Source: Limnothrix sp. FACHB-406
GTDB lineage: Bacteria; Cyanobacteriota; Cyanobacteriia; CACIAM-69d
DNA: 64,000 nucleotides
Reading direction: 5' to 3'
Assembly: GCF_014698235.1 (NCBI RefSeq)
Contig: NZ_JACJSP010000005.1
Span: 62,001 to 126,000 of the forward strand
Shown here: in pieces, positions 9,138-17,635 of the stretch
How positions within the stretch are numbered: position 1 is the first letter of the stretch
Layout: each line of letters opens with the position of its first letter
Position numbers and translations under genes: made by a program
Notes under the pieces: generated by a model
Seen by the model: the letters and a program-made list of their open reading frames with translations, nothing else
Database searches by the model: none
What the model was told of the DNA's origin: nothing

Positions 9138-9875
9138 GGTGGTGCGTCACGCAAGACTGCAAAGGCAAAGGGCAAAGGGCAACAGGCGATCGGGACAGGT
9201 CTGCTCCTCCGTTGGGGGCCAACGGCCAAGCGATGGCGGCGGCCAACGAAGGGGAAAGGAGCGGGGGCAGCGGCCCATTGCGCTTGCCACTGCGTTACTG
9301 CCTTCAAAGGTAGACGTTTTTTTCAGGGAGCTGATTTGGTTTGTCAATATTTTTAAATATCTTTAGGATTCTCTTTGCCGTTAACAACCTTTAGGAAATC
9401 TTTGGGTTTCCTGGAGTCTGGCGATGGTGATTTTCAGCGATTCTGGCCGTGATTTGTCATCAACAATTAACATGCTCTAGATTGTGCGAACTCATCGGTT
9501 GCCAAAAATCTTGAAATCTTGGGGCGATTGCCCATTGATACATCAATATCTAGGGATTATTTGAGGATTGGGCTGAAAATTACCCTAGGGGGACGAAGGG
9601 TGGCAGTCCTGGAAAAGCTGTTATTTACAATACAAACTAAATCAAAAATCGTTTGATATGTAACGCTGTCTTGGGGACAAATTTTGATCAAATGGTCAGT
9701 TCTTGATGAGCTTACCGTTAGTTGACGGCGAATTTTAGGTCGAATCGGCTAATTGTTGTACATTGCAACGTGTTGCAATCTTTGACATGACATTTCCGCA
9801 ATTTTCGGAACTGAGTTATGGTGGCGATGCACCTCATTGCTGCTTTTTAGACTCAAGATTTTCTTAAGAATTCCT
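9138..9875. promoter_or_regulatory. divergent regulatory region between ctaCDE and ctaAB
   Basis: About 740 bases separate the oxidase structural operon (minus) from the heme A synthesis genes (plus). Only short, repetitive frames are present. The stretch from 9340 to 9870 is much A/T-richer than its surroundings and is the likely home of both promoters (for example TTGACATGACATTTCCGC near 9782). Specific boxes were not assigned with confidence. Confidence 0.5.
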
Positions 9876-10841
9876 ATGGCGGAAACCGTGTTTCATCAGG
9901 CGGGGCATTCTTCCGAATCGGTGAAGACCTCGATCGCGATCGCCGAGGTCAATTCATCTTTGGGAAGCGATCGAGTGCGGTGGTTGGCTAAGCGGCTGGC
10001 GGTGGCGGCCTGGTTGCTGATGGCGATCGGCTCGGCCACCCGCGTGGCTAATGCGGGTCTCGCCTGTCCCGATTGGCCCCTCTGCTATGGCCAGGCGGTT
10101 CCCTGGGCCCAAATGAATTGGCAGGTGTTTTTGGAATGGTTCCACCGACTGGATGCAGCAGTGGTGGCCTTTGGGGCCCTGGGCTTGGCGGGCACGGCAG
10201 TCCGGTTTCGGCGGGAACTGCCCGGTTGGGTGGTTCCGGCAACGGTGGCGGCCCTGGCCCTGGTGGTGTTGCAAGCGGGGCTGGGGGCCCTGACGGTGAC
10301 GGAGTTGCTGCGGTTTGACGTGGTGACGGCGCACTTGGGGACGGCCTTGGCATTTTTGGCCCTGTTGGTGGCGATCGCGGCGGGCCTGACTCCCCAACAG
10401 GCTTCGGGCACGGCGGCCGGCTTGGCGGGTTGGGCCCTGCTGGCGGCGATCGCGATCGATGTCCAAAGCCTGATCGGTGGCATTGTCGGATCGCGCTGGG
10501 CGGTACACCAATGCCTGGAGGGCGATCAGCTCTGTGGCGTTCTCCACACCCACTTTTGGGGCATTGTGCCTGCTGTCTTGACCATCGGCATTTTGCTGAT
10601 CATGGCTTGGCGCACCCCGGCTTTGAATCCGCGCCTCCGTTCCCTCCGGAGCCTGATCGCCCTGTTGTTGGTGGCGCAATTGGCCATTGGTTACAGCACC
10701 TATCACTTTCAATTGCGGGTGGCAGGGCTAACGGTGCTGCATGAGGCGATCGCGGCGGCCCTGTTGGCTTCGCTGGTGGCCTTCACGGTTTGGGCCGGGC
10801 GCGATCGGTTGCGGGAGTCGCCCGATGGTCTGACAGCCTAA
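9876..10841 (+). CDS. ctaA: heme A synthase (COX15/CtaA family)
   Basis: Oxidises the C8 methyl of heme O to a formyl group, giving heme A for cytochrome oxidase; integral membrane enzyme. The 321 residues contain eight hydrophobic helices and the four conserved heme-ligand histidine regions: [30 protein letters not shown] and [12 protein letters not shown]. Seen also: the family hallmark [21 protein letters not shown] after the first helix. The ATG at 9876 (MAETVF) is preferred over an upstream TTG at 9837. It is followed by ctaB 109 bases later in the same direction, the standard cyanobacterial ctaA-ctaB pair, divergent from ctaCDE. Confidence 0.96.
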   Translation: MAETVFHQAGHSSESVKTSIAIAEVNSSLGSDRVRWLAKRLAVAAWLLMAIGSATRVANAGLACPDWPLCYGQAVPWAQMNWQVFLEWFHRLDAAVVAFGALGLAGTAVRFRRELPGWVVPATVAALALVVLQAGLGALTVTELLRFDVVTAHLGTALAFLALLVAIAAGLTPQQASGTAAGLAGWALLAAIAIDVQSLIGGIVGSRWAVHQCLEGDQLCGVLHTHFWGIVPAVLTIGILLIMAWRTPALNPRLRSLRSLIALLLVAQLAIGYSTYHFQLRVAGLTVLHEAIAAALLASLVAFTVWAGRDRLRESPDGLTA

Positions 10842-10847
10842 ACAGCT

Positions 10848-10918
10848 CAGGCCTCGCCCAGAATTCCCCAAGAATTCCCCAAAAATTTCCAAGAACCTCC
10901 CAAAAACTCCCAAGAACT
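10848..10918. repeat. degenerate AATTCCCCAAG repeats between ctaA and ctaB
   Basis: The gap between ctaA and ctaB consists of six or so degenerate 11-13-base units (GAATTCCCCAA, GAATTCCCCAAAAA, TTTCCAAGAACC, TCCCAAAAAC, TCCCAAGAAC). No transcription stop with a T run is visible, so the two genes could still be co-transcribed. Confidence 0.6.
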
Positions 10919-10950
10919 CGCTGGTTGTTGATGTTGCCGGAATAGCTGCT

Positions 10951-11949
10951 ATGCAAGAAATTGTGCAAAACCTGTCGAACATGACCGAGGAAGCGGCTGC
11001 GTCGCCCTGGCAGCGAGCCGGGTCGATCGTTCGGAGCTATATTCAGCTCACCAAGCCCCGGATCATTGTGTTGCTGCTGATTTCCACCGCAGCGGCCATG
11101 GCCCTGGCTGGCGGGGGTGATGTGGATCCGGTGCTGTTTTTGGCAACCCTGGCCGGTGGGGCCTTAGCTGCCGGTTCCGCTAATGCGATCAACTGTTTTT
11201 ATGATCGCGACATTGATTCGATCATGGTGCGCACCCAAAAGCGCCCAATTCCCTCCGGGCAAATTCGCCCCCGCGATGCTCTGATATTCGCGATCGTCCT
11301 GGGCGTTGCGTCCTTTGGGCTGCTGACCTGGATGGCCAATCTGCTGGCGGCTTTGTTGGCGATGGCGGGAATTGGCTGCTATGTGGTGGTCTATACCCAC
11401 TGGCTGAAGCGCCACAGTCCCCACAACATCGTGATTGGCGGCGCGGCGGGGGCCATTCCGCCCCTGGTGGGTTGGGCCGCCGTGACGGGCACGCTGGATT
11501 GGCCCGCCTGGGCGCTGTTTTGGATTATTTTCCTCTGGACTCCGCCGCACTTCTGGGCGCTGGCTTTGATGATTCGGGATGACTACGCCAGCGTAGGTGT
11601 GCCCATGCTGCCGGTGGTGAGCGGCGACGAGGCCACGGCTAAGCAAATTCTGGGTTACTCGATCGCCCTGGTTCCTTTAACCTTGGCGCTGGCTTGGCCC
11701 TTGGGCGAAACCGGCTGGCTCTACGGGGTGATCGCCCTGATTTTGGGGAGCATTTTGGTGCAAAAGTCCTGGCAACTGCTGGCCCTACCGAGCGATCGCG
11801 CCGTGGCACGGGATCTGTTCAAATACTCGATCGGCTACCTGATGCTGCTCTGTGCCGGAGCCGTTTTGGCTGGTTTACCGGTCACCCACAGCTTGCAACT
11901 GGCTTTGTTTGACCAAGTGCAATCGCTCTGGCTGGCGATCGCGGCTTAG
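10951..11949 (+). CDS. ctaB: protoheme IX farnesyltransferase (heme O synthase)
   Basis: UbiA-superfamily membrane prenyltransferase that attaches a farnesyl chain to protoheme, making heme O, the substrate of CtaA. Seen: the Mg-diphosphate binding motif NCFYDRDID (within [14 protein letters not shown]), the conserved [10 protein letters not shown], and the second Asp-rich region [16 protein letters not shown], plus nine hydrophobic helices. 332 residues from the ATG at 10951; an alternative ATG at 10981 ([10 protein letters not shown]) would also fit the usual size. Same strand as ctaA. Confidence 0.96.
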   Translation: MQEIVQNLSNMTEEAAASPWQRAGSIVRSYIQLTKPRIIVLLLISTAAAMALAGGGDVDPVLFLATLAGGALAAGSANAINCFYDRDIDSIMVRTQKRPIPSGQIRPRDALIFAIVLGVASFGLLTWMANLLAALLAMAGIGCYVVVYTHWLKRHSPHNIVIGGAAGAIPPLVGWAAVTGTLDWPAWALFWIIFLWTPPHFWALALMIRDDYASVGVPMLPVVSGDEATAKQILGYSIALVPLTLALAWPLGETGWLYGVIALILGSILVQKSWQLLALPSDRAVARDLFKYSIGYLMLLCAGAVLAGLPVTHSLQLALFDQVQSLWLAIAA

Positions 11950-11966
11950 TGACCCAAGGCTCCAAT

Positions 11967-11990
11967 GGTCTCGCAAGATCTAGCGAGACC
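11967..11990. terminator. inverted repeat 3' of ctaB
   Basis: GGTCTCGC and GCGAGACC form a perfect 8-bp stem with an 8-base loop, 18 bases after the ctaB stop. No T run follows, so it is a terminator-like hairpin between the convergent ctaB and MBOAT genes rather than a textbook terminator. Confidence 0.5.
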
Positions 11991-11999
11991 CAACGAGAC

Positions 12000-12038
12000 C
12001 TAGAAGTTAGGCCCAGAAGTCAGGCCTAGAAGTCAAAG
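12000..12038. repeat. 13-bp tandem repeat spanning the MBOAT gene stop codon
   Basis: Three 13-bp units: CTAGAAGTTAGGC, CCAGAAGTCAGGC, CTAGAAGTCAAAG. The third unit contains the TAG stop (12026-12028 on the minus strand) and the last codons (FDF) of the acyltransferase gene, so the other two are copies of its coding end. Confidence 0.8.
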
Positions 12039-13528
12039 TAAATAAACGGTACGCCCTCGGGCCCCAGAATCCAGACCAGATAAAGGCAGATGGGGACGAG
12101 GGCGATTTTTACCGGCTGTGTGAGCTGCAACCGCAGGCCCCGTTGACCAAACCATGCCACCACCATCAGCAGCGCGATCGCCCCCAAGGCCGCGCCTAAC
12201 CGCCAAGGATCCAACCCCAACGCTTCGTCATAAACCTTTTCTAGAAAAGCCCCATCGCTCGATCGGCCCCAAAGGTGCTGAAACACCAAGCTCGACTGGC
12301 TCCAGTCCGGCAACCGAATCAGCACCCAGCTCAAAAACACCATCAGTTGCGTCAGGCCCCAAGCCAGGGCCACCCCCGCCGGATGGGCCCACAGGGCCGC
12401 CAGGGGACTGAAACGGTGGGAAGCCGCATCCACCAACCGATGCACCGCCAAAGCCAGCCCATGGGCCCCACCCCACAGCACATAGCCCCAGTTGTCCCCA
12501 TGCCACAGGCCACCCAACAACATCACGATCATTAGGTTGATGCAGGTGCGAACCAGGCCTTGGCGGGAACCCCCCAAAGGAATGTAGAGATAATTTCGGA
12601 GCCAGTCACCGAGGGTGATATGCCAGCGTCGCCAAAAGTCCGCAATGCTGGTGCTGAGGTAGGGAAAATCAAAATTTTGGGGCAGTTGAATCCCGAGCAA
12701 CATCGCACTGCCTCGGGCGATGTCCACATAGCCGCTGAAGTCCAGATAGAGCTGGAAACCATAGGCCCCGATCGCCAACCACAAGTCCCCGCTGCCCGCC
12801 CGCTCCAGGGTTCCGGGGCTGAAGATTGTGCGAACCCACAGGCCCAAGGAATCGGCAATCAGTCCCTTTTTGATAGCACCGCAGGCAATCAGCCACAGAC
12901 CTTCGGTGATTTGTTCAGCCCGGGGATTGCGCGGCTGGTCTAACTCTTCCAGTTGGCTCGCCAAGCCGTGATAGCGGACGATCGGCCCGGAAATGAGCTT
13001 TGGGAAAAAGAGCTTATAGGTACAAAATTTCAGCCAATTGCGGGCCGGAGGCGCACCGCGATAGACATCCACAAGATAAGCAATACATTCAAAGCAAAAA
13101 AAGCTGATGCCGAGGGGCGCTTCGATTCGATCGACCCAATTAGCCGCATCCAACAGGGGCGGACTCTGGAACGCCCAGCCCAGGGAGTTGAGGGCAAAGG
13201 GCACATATTTAAACCCAAACAACAACAGCAAATTGAGGCCAATGCCCACCCATAGCAGGCGTTTTCGCTGTCGCTGTCGGGCTTCCGGGTTTGGCCCGCC
13301 CACGTAATGTCGAATCGATCGCCGATCGGTCCGCAACATCCAGCCCAAGCTGTAGTTCAGGGCCACGCCCACCAACAACAGAGGCACGTAGAGGGGTTGC
13401 CGCAGCCCATAAAAAATCAGACTGGCAACCAACAGCAGGCCCCATCGCCCCGATCGCCAGGGCAGCAGCCAAAACAGGCCCACCGTTGAAATCAGCAGCC
13501 AACCATAGACTTGCGACAGAAATGTCAT
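12026..13528 (-). CDS. MBOAT-family O-acyltransferase, AlgI-like
   Basis: Multispanning membrane acyltransferase of the AlgI/DltB branch, which moves acetyl (or other acyl) groups across the membrane for modification of exopolysaccharides. 500 residues, about 11-13 helices. Seen: the family block DFWRRWHITLGDWLRNYLYIPLGG (the first part; residues ~300-325), the catalytic histidine His343 in GGLWHG, and the typical ending GVPFIYFDF. AlgI-type proteins normally work with an SGNH/AlgX-like periplasmic partner. None is adjacent here; instead a DUF3370 secreted protein lies immediately upstream on the same strand (83 bases between them). The ATG at 13528 leads straight into a membrane helix. Confidence 0.92.
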   Translation of the reverse strand: MTFLSQVYGWLLISTVGLFWLLPWRSGRWGLLLVASLIFYGLRQPLYVPLLLVGVALNYSLGWMLRTDRRSIRHYVGGPNPEARQRQRKRLLWVGIGLNLLLLFGFKYVPFALNSLGWAFQSPPLLDAANWVDRIEAPLGISFFCFECIAYLVDVYRGAPPARNWLKFCTYKLFFPKLISGPIVRYHGLASQLEELDQPRNPRAEQITEGLWLIACGAIKKGLIADSLGLWVRTIFSPGTLERAGSGDLWLAIGAYGFQLYLDFSGYVDIARGSAMLLGIQLPQNFDFPYLSTSIADFWRRWHITLGDWLRNYLYIPLGGSRQGLVRTCINLMIVMLLGGLWHGDNWGYVLWGGAHGLALAVHRLVDAASHRFSPLAALWAHPAGVALAWGLTQLMVFLSWVLIRLPDWSQSSLVFQHLWGRSSDGAFLEKVYDEALGLDPWRLGAALGAIALLMVVAWFGQRGLRLQLTQPVKIALVPICLYLVWILGPEGVPFIYFDF

Positions 13529-13611
13529 GAGATGCCCCCTGTTGCTTCCCCCGAATGATAGGGCTGGCAGTTGCCCAGAAATCCAAATCGACGATGCAGG
13601 GCCGATCGCCC

Positions 13612-15054
13612 CTAACGGATGGATTGCACCGTCAGCACTTGGGGCGGTGTGGCATCGGGCGGATAGAGAAAATTCACCTGCACCACCCGCTTGGAACCGG
13701 GTCGTAGGTTCAAGGTGGCGAGGGGTTGCCCCTGTTCACCCCGATGTTGCACCACATGGATGAAGCGATCGATCGGATTGCCTAAATCATCTTGGTACTG
13801 CAACCGAATGGGCCCCCGGAAAAAGACCCGCTCTTCGGGCGGCTCCAAAAATCGTAGTTGATCGCTCGGCCCGTCTTCTTTCAAAGGAGTTTGAAACAAA
13901 ATCGCCACCTGTTGCGGGCTGCCGGTGCGATTGGTTAAGGGCAAGGTCAAGCTATATTGCACCCCGTAATTACCGTGGGCCAGATAGGCCGTGTCGGGAT
14001 AGCGAGCCACCATGGGCGCACTTTGAACCTGGCGCGTGCCCAATGTTCCTCGGGGCAAGGTGGCGATCGGGTAGGAAATGGCTCCGCCATCGGTAGGCAC
14101 TCGCAGTTCATTCACCCCCGGATCCGTGAGGGTGGCCTCCCAGCGCGACCCTTTGGCCACGCCGGCCACTCGGCCATAGAAGAATCGAGCACTGGTTTCC
14201 GCCAAGCTCAAGGAGGTGGGAGCCACATCACGCGGGCCCGAAAGACCGCTGCGCACCAGCAGGTATTGCCACTCCCGCAGGCTGGGAATTTGTTCGCGGC
14301 CGTCGGGGGTCTTGGGCGAGAACATGGCCAAACTGGCCAGATAGACCGGCCCATTGGACTCGGCCCGAATCAGGGTCGATCGAGTATTGGAGGAGGGGGT
14401 GATTTTGCCCACTGGAATCGGGGAATTCACCACCATTTCTGCTTCCCGAGGCCCTAGCCGCAGATTCGATCGCAGCAGGCCCCGCCGCCGACCGCGCAAC
14501 ACATCCCCCACCACGCGGCTGCCAGAGCCAGAATAGATTGCCCCGATCGGGTCTTCCAGATAGGCCGGCAAGGGTTTAAAGGGCGCTTCAAACCGGCTGA
14601 TATAGCTCGCGGATTCGCGAATGTTCACCTCAACGGTGCGCGGCCCCGGGTTATAGACCATCACGCCCTGAAACAGCGTCCGCCCTTCCTGATAAGCCGC
14701 CGCCCGGGAAATGTGATGCGAAAAAATATCAAACCGCCCCTGAAAGGCATAGTTTAGGTGCGCAGAAGGTACGGCCATGCCGTTGGCCGGAAAAGTGGAC
14801 AGCAAAATCCCTTCCGTCAGCACCACTTCGGGGCTGTTGCTGTTAAAAACCGGCACGTTGTCCAGCCGCCCGGGGAGCGATCGCACCTGATGGCGCTGGG
14901 TAATCTCTCGCCGCCGTACGGGCTGCGGAGCCAAAATTTCATCTTCTGCGGCCTCCCGGTTCCCTGGGGAATCGGGTTCGGCCTGTTCGATCGGGGGCAG
15001 TTGAGCGACGGGCCCCACCTGGAGCGGAAACAAGCCAAGGAGCAGAGAGAGCAT
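13612..15054 (-). CDS. secreted DUF3370-family protein
   Basis: A 480-residue exported protein of a cyanobacteria-restricted family that I recognise as DUF3370. Support: the block LPGRLDNVPVFNSNSPEVVLTEGILLSTF (first part) and NYAFQGRFDIFSHHISRA. Function unknown. The ATG at 15054 gives a signal-peptide-like start (MLSLLLGLFPLQVGPVA) and is preferred over an in-frame ATG 123 bases upstream. The rest is beta-rich with no membrane helix, suggesting a periplasmic or outer-envelope location. It probably forms a two-gene unit with the MBOAT acyltransferase downstream, hinting at a role in envelope polysaccharide modification; that link is inferred from context only. Confidence 0.75.
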   Translation of the reverse strand: MLSLLLGLFPLQVGPVAQLPPIEQAEPDSPGNREAAEDEILAPQPVRRREITQRHQVRSLPGRLDNVPVFNSNSPEVVLTEGILLSTFPANGMAVPSAHLNYAFQGRFDIFSHHISRAAAYQEGRTLFQGVMVYNPGPRTVEVNIRESASYISRFEAPFKPLPAYLEDPIGAIYSGSGSRVVGDVLRGRRRGLLRSNLRLGPREAEMVVNSPIPVGKITPSSNTRSTLIRAESNGPVYLASLAMFSPKTPDGREQIPSLREWQYLLVRSGLSGPRDVAPTSLSLAETSARFFYGRVAGVAKGSRWEATLTDPGVNELRVPTDGGAISYPIATLPRGTLGTRQVQSAPMVARYPDTAYLAHGNYGVQYSLTLPLTNRTGSPQQVAILFQTPLKEDGPSDQLRFLEPPEERVFFRGPIRLQYQDDLGNPIDRFIHVVQHRGEQGQPLATLNLRPGSKRVVQVNFLYPPDATPPQVLTVQSIR

Positions 15055-15818
15055 GGACTCGAAGGCAAATACTAGGAATGGAGTGGTGCGGGCATGGCCT
15101 GAGGCACAGACGGCCATTAGCCGCTGTTTCGGCCCAGAAAAACAGAGCAAAACGCTGATGGATCCAATTCCATGCACCGGCCGGCCGACGGAGGATTAAC
15201 TGGCAAAGGGCTATTTTAAGCCGTTGACCAGTATGCCTGGATCGGGGTTGCTTGAGGGGGTCAGCGATCGAGAAACCCGGGGTGAAAGGGGCTGAAACCT
15301 CAGTGAACCACAGAAGACGGCGGAGACCGTTGGAGAATTGTGGACTGCCGGCGTTTTCTGTTGATCGAAATCCTGAGAGAAACGCCCCAAACTTTAACAT
15401 TTTCTATTGGGGGGTGAATGCCCCCGGACGGATCTCCAGAAACCTGATCCCGCGCCCAGGATGCCAACAACCGCCTGTTTGCAAGTTTTGAGCCTGTTGG
15501 CCACCGCCAGCCAACGGCGTGATTGGGCCCCTTGAACCGCTTGTTTCCCAGAGACCTTCCGTAATCCATCTGTTAGCCTTACGGTATCGCAACGGCCAAG
15601 GCGGCTCAACCCGTTACTAGCTGTGCTTTGAAGCCTGATGGAATGGTGCTGGTGGCCCCAATTGGCCCCCAGTGGGTTTCGCCCATGGGGGCCCAGCGAT
15701 CGCCGCGATCGGCCAACTGTCCCCCAATCCCCAAACTTGGGGCGGGGCCAAGGGTAACAGCCCGATCGTGGTGGCCCTTCCATCCCTTCAGGTGCATTCC
15801 ACTGGAGCATCACAATCC
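15055..15818. other. 764-base divergent intergenic region
   Basis: Lies between the DUF3370 gene (minus) and the mechanosensitive-channel-like gene (plus). Several open frames overlap each other here, but none shows family features and their composition is uniform. Possible promoter material is the A/T-rich stretch CTTTAACATTTTCTATTG near 15393-15410. Nothing else recognised. Confidence 0.5.
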
Positions 15819-17384
15819 ATGACAATCGCAATTTGGCAAATCGTTTCTATGCCCCCAGCCCTTGCTTTGCCCGGGGCTGCGGCCCTTTATTCGGCCCAAG
15901 TGCCCCCAATTCCGGGCACGAGTCCGGATGTGGCCCCCTTCTTGAATGGTTTGGTGCGGGGGCTGGTGGCCCTGTTGGTGGGCTGGCTGTTGGCTATTTT
16001 GGTGGCCAGCGTGGTGCGCCACCTCCTCAGCCGATTGGATGTGGGGCGGCGGCTGTCGGGTTGGCTGTCGGGTCAGTCGGCTAACGATGCCACCCTTGTC
16101 CCGATCGAAAACTGGGCCGGGGCGATCGCCTTTTGGACGATCATGCTCTTTGCCATTTTGGTTTTCCTGGATGCGGTCGGTCTGCAGGCGGCTTCAACTC
16201 CCCTTCAGCGCTTTTTAGGGGAAATTCTGGGCTATGCCCCGCGTATCTTTAGCGCCCTAATTCTCACGGCGCTGGCTTGGCTTGTGGCCACGGTGGTGAA
16301 ACTGCTGCTCACCCGAGGGCTACAGCGCTTTTCCTTAGACGATCGCTTGGCGAGTCAAATGGGCGGCAGCAGTCCGATTCTGCTGAACGAAACCCTCGGC
16401 AACATCCTCTACTGGCTGATTCTGCTGCTGTTCCTGCCTTTTGTGCTGGATGCCTTGGCCTTGCAAGGGCCGCTGGAGCCAATTCAAGGGGCCGTGGCGC
16501 AGGTGCTAGAAGCGCTGCCACGAATCTTTAAGGCGGTGCTGGTGGGGGCGATCGGTTGGTTCATTGCTCGACTGGTGCGGGTGGTGTTGACCAACTTCCT
16601 GGGATCGGCAGGGGTCGATCGCCTCGGTTACCGCATTGGCCTCAGCGGATTGGCAGGAACCCAAAGTCTGTCTTGGATTGCGGGAACCATTGCCTACACG
16701 GTGATTTTGATCGTCACGGCCATTTCGGTTTTGCAAGAGCTGCAAATCCAGGCCATTTCGGAACCCGCCGTGGCCATGCTGAATGAAATTCTGCTGGCAA
16801 TTCCGTACATTCTGCGGGCCGTGATTATTCTGGCGATCGCCTACGCGATCGGGCGGTTTGTGGCCAATTTGGTCAGCAATTTCCTGAGTGGTGTGGGCTT
16901 CAACAACATGCCCCTCGCCTTAGGGCTGCCCATGACCGTGGGGGCCAAGTCTCCTTCGGATATTGCCGGGATCATCACCCTGGTGGGCATCATGCTGTTT
17001 GCCGCGATCGCCGCGATCGACAGCCTGAAAGTGCCGGAACTGACGGCCCTCGTTGCGGGGCTAACCACCATCCTCGGTCAAGTACTCGTCGGGGCCTTGA
17101 TTTTTGCCGTGGGCCTGTATCTGGCTAATTTGGCTTACCGGGTGATTGCCATGCCCGGCTCTCGCCAAGCCACCCTGCTGGCTCAAGTGGCCCGGTTGGC
17201 GATCATTGTGTTGGTGGGGGCCATGGCGCTGCAACAGATGGGAATTGCCCCGGATATTGTGAACCTGGCCTTTGGTTTGATCTTGGGCGCAGTGGCCGTG
17301 GCCAGCGCGATCGCCTTCGGTTTGGGCGGCCGTGATGTGGCCAGCGAGCAACTCCGCGAATGGATCAATAACCTCAAGCGCTAA
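15819..17384 (+). CDS. mechanosensitive-channel-like protein built from conserved TM-helix repeats
   Basis: A 521-residue membrane protein made of repeated modules, each a hydrophobic helix pair ending in an amphipathic turn: RIFSALILTALAWLVATVVK, RIFKAVLVGAIGWFIARLVR, YILRAVIILAIAYAIGRFVA and TILGQVLVGALIFAVGLYLA. This repeat is the 'conserved TM helix' module found in cyanobacterial proteins annotated as mechanosensitive ion channels. I do not see the MscS beta-domain or its C-terminal alpha/beta cage, so channel activity is not shown. Start: ATG 15819 has GGAG 11 bases upstream; earlier in-frame starts lack one. Monocistronic. A 13-bp duplication covers its stop codon, and the 135-bp repeat begins right after it. 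Confidence 0.8.
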   Translation: MTIAIWQIVSMPPALALPGAAALYSAQVPPIPGTSPDVAPFLNGLVRGLVALLVGWLLAILVASVVRHLLSRLDVGRRLSGWLSGQSANDATLVPIENWAGAIAFWTIMLFAILVFLDAVGLQAASTPLQRFLGEILGYAPRIFSALILTALAWLVATVVKLLLTRGLQRFSLDDRLASQMGGSSPILLNETLGNILYWLILLLFLPFVLDALALQGPLEPIQGAVAQVLEALPRIFKAVLVGAIGWFIARLVRVVLTNFLGSAGVDRLGYRIGLSGLAGTQSLSWIAGTIAYTVILIVTAISVLQELQIQAISEPAVAMLNEILLAIPYILRAVIILAIAYAIGRFVANLVSNFLSGVGFNNMPLALGLPMTVGAKSPSDIAGIITLVGIMLFAAIAAIDSLKVPELTALVAGLTTILGQVLVGALIFAVGLYLANLAYRVIAMPGSRQATLLAQVARLAIIVLVGAMALQQMGIAPDIVNLAFGLILGAVAVASAIAFGLGGRDVASEQLREWINNLKR

Positions 17385-17396
17385 CCTCAAGCGCTA
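17371..17396. repeat. 13-bp tandem duplication over the stop codon of the channel-like gene
   Basis: ACCTCAAGCGCTA occurs twice head to tail. The TAA stop (17382-17384) lies at the junction, so the codons for N-L-K-R plus stop are duplicated. Confidence 0.85.
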
Positions 17397-17526
17397 ACCT
17401 TTGGTGTGATTAGTGCAATTTCCAGCGCGATCGTCAGCGCCAAAGGTTGTTAGCCAATTCCCAATGTGCTGATCCTGGCGTTGGGAAACAATCAAAAACA
17501 AAGACAAGGGGTTTAAACCCCTTGTC
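17392..17526. repeat. 135-bp structured direct repeat, copy 1 (left border of sulfonate cassette)
   Basis: Matches 23722-23856 over its full 135 bp with 9 differences, all transitions, and no gap. Inside are three inverted repeats: AACCTTTGG/CCAAAGGTT (17396-17404, 17440-17448), TTCCCAA/TTGGGAA (17458-17464, 17481-17487), and a perfect 24-bp palindrome ending the element (17503-17526). It lies between convergent genes (channel-like protein and flavin monooxygenase), so it may act as a bidirectional terminator. Confidence 0.9.
17503..17526. terminator. perfect 24-bp palindrome, terminator-like
   Basis: GACAAGGGGTTT followed by its exact reverse complement AAACCCCTTGTC. It lies 3' of the plus-strand channel-like gene and 3' of the minus-strand monooxygenase gene. 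Related palindromes stand at 23833, 35754 and 49169. Confidence 0.6.
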
Positions 17527-17605
17527 CCACCCAGCGAAACTAGGACAGAAATGCTTGGTGCATTCTTGCGGTTAATCTTCAGAAACCCGAAACCCTAGCC
17601 TAAAA

Positions 17606-17635
17606 CCCTAAAGATAAAAACCCTAAAGATAAAAG
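17606..17635. repeat. 15-bp tandem duplication spanning the flavin monooxygenase stop codon
   Basis: CCCTAAAGATAAAAA and CCCTAAAGATAAAAG lie head to tail. On the minus strand the unit encodes the end of ...DFYL plus TAG, so a second TAG occurs in frame 15 bases after the first. Confidence 0.85.
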
